DNA of 64,000 nucleotides, from positions 123,828 to 187,827 of the forward strand of contig NZ_AP025467.1 in the NCBI RefSeq assembly GCF_024347355.1, given 5' to 3'. Made by a program: the position numbers and the translations under genes. This DNA comes from Vibrio chagasii (GTDB taxonomy: Bacteria > Pseudomonadota > Gammaproteobacteria > Enterobacterales > Vibrionaceae). Positions 63,919-64,000 of the stretch are shown here, one piece after another (the first letter of the stretch is position 1; each line of letters opens with the position of its first letter). Under the pieces are notes generated by a model that searched no databases, was not told the DNA's origin, and was given only the letters and a program-made list of their open reading frames with translations.

Positions 63919-64000
63919 ATGAAAAACTCAAAAATCTCACTGGCCATTACACTTTCTTTCCTTTCGTTTTGCAGCATGGCAGAAAGCAAGAACCAAGATG
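63919..64000 (+). CDS. Exported protein, 5' end only
   Basis: Nine bases after the lipoprotein gene, with GGAAGAACA before the ATG. Visible residues (MKNSKISLAITLSFLSFCSM) are a signal peptide, possibly with lipobox-like SFCS. Continues beyond the window. Confidence 0.6.
   Translation, partial: MKNSKISLAITLSFLSFCSMAESKNQD

Noticed and set aside
1..64000. tRNA or rRNA genes
   Set aside because: No cloverleaf with a CCA end or rRNA core sequence was noticed by eye; a tRNAscan-SE run would settle it.

Overview
The window reads as part of a large, low-GC plasmid (or secondary replicon) of a Vibrionaceae bacterium. Evidence: a replication initiator resembling RctB of Vibrio chromosome 2, a second iteron-type initiator with its own origin, ParA/ParB partition genes, a plasmid-type RecA, several lone DNA methyltransferases and large 'polyvalent' proteins. 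No rRNA, tRNA, CRISPR array or recognisable insertion sequence was seen, and no relaxase or conjugation gene lies inside the window. All similarities are from reading motifs; no database search was possible.

Layout. (1) 1-660: end of a secreted Lys-Pro-repeat protein. (2) 0.74-30.6 kb: an unusual one-directional array. Sixteen minus-strand transcription units, nearly all of unknown function, are separated by 15 copies of a ~200-410 bp hairpin-rich repeat (R1-R15). Beside each repeat, 35 +/- 2 bp away, lies the same promoter (P1-P15): a CTAGTTTATGGTAAT box followed by an extended -10. Most first genes share a GCTTGGGGGCA leader. Recognisable products are two C5-cytosine methyltransferase-like proteins, an adenine-type methyltransferase, another SAM-dependent methyltransferase, a PcfJ/nucleotidyltransferase fusion and a polyvalent (LPD-type) protein. 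This resembles the anti-restriction 'leading region' of conjugative plasmids. (3) 30.6-33.5 kb: iteron origin (about 24 iterons, one consensus DnaA box) and its Rep gene. (4) 33.6-39.4 kb: a divergent sulfur-chemistry locus (TusA-like, DndB-like DGQHR protein, giant DndC-like PP-loop protein). (5) 39.6-39.8 kb: five tandem copies of a perfect palindrome. (6) 39.9-42.7 kb: cytosine methyltransferase with a partner gene, plus two small genes. (7) 42.8-46.2 kb: RctB-like initiator and a second origin-like region with phased GATC-containing repeats. (8) 46.2-51.9 kb: tyrosine recombinase, a YhcG-type nuclease with a winged-helix partner, and a run of small genes including an ADP-ribosyltransferase-like protein. 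(9) 52-56.3 kb: parAB and neighbours. (10) 56.3-64 kb: polyvalent metallopeptidase protein, membrane and lipoproteins, RecA and a companion gene, and surface lipoprotein genes running off the right edge.

How it fits together. The CTAGTTTATGGTAAT box recurs outside the array (upstream of the DndB-like, methyltransferase, 55.6 kb and recA genes), which suggests one plasmid-encoded regulator controls much of the molecule. The array plus its methyltransferases could protect incoming plasmid DNA; the hairpin repeats could work as single-stranded-DNA promoters, as a multi-copy structured RNA, or as recombination sites. The best candidates for undescribed biology are the promoter-linked structured repeats, the TusA/DndB/DndC-like locus, and the coexistence of an RctB-like and an iteron replicon.
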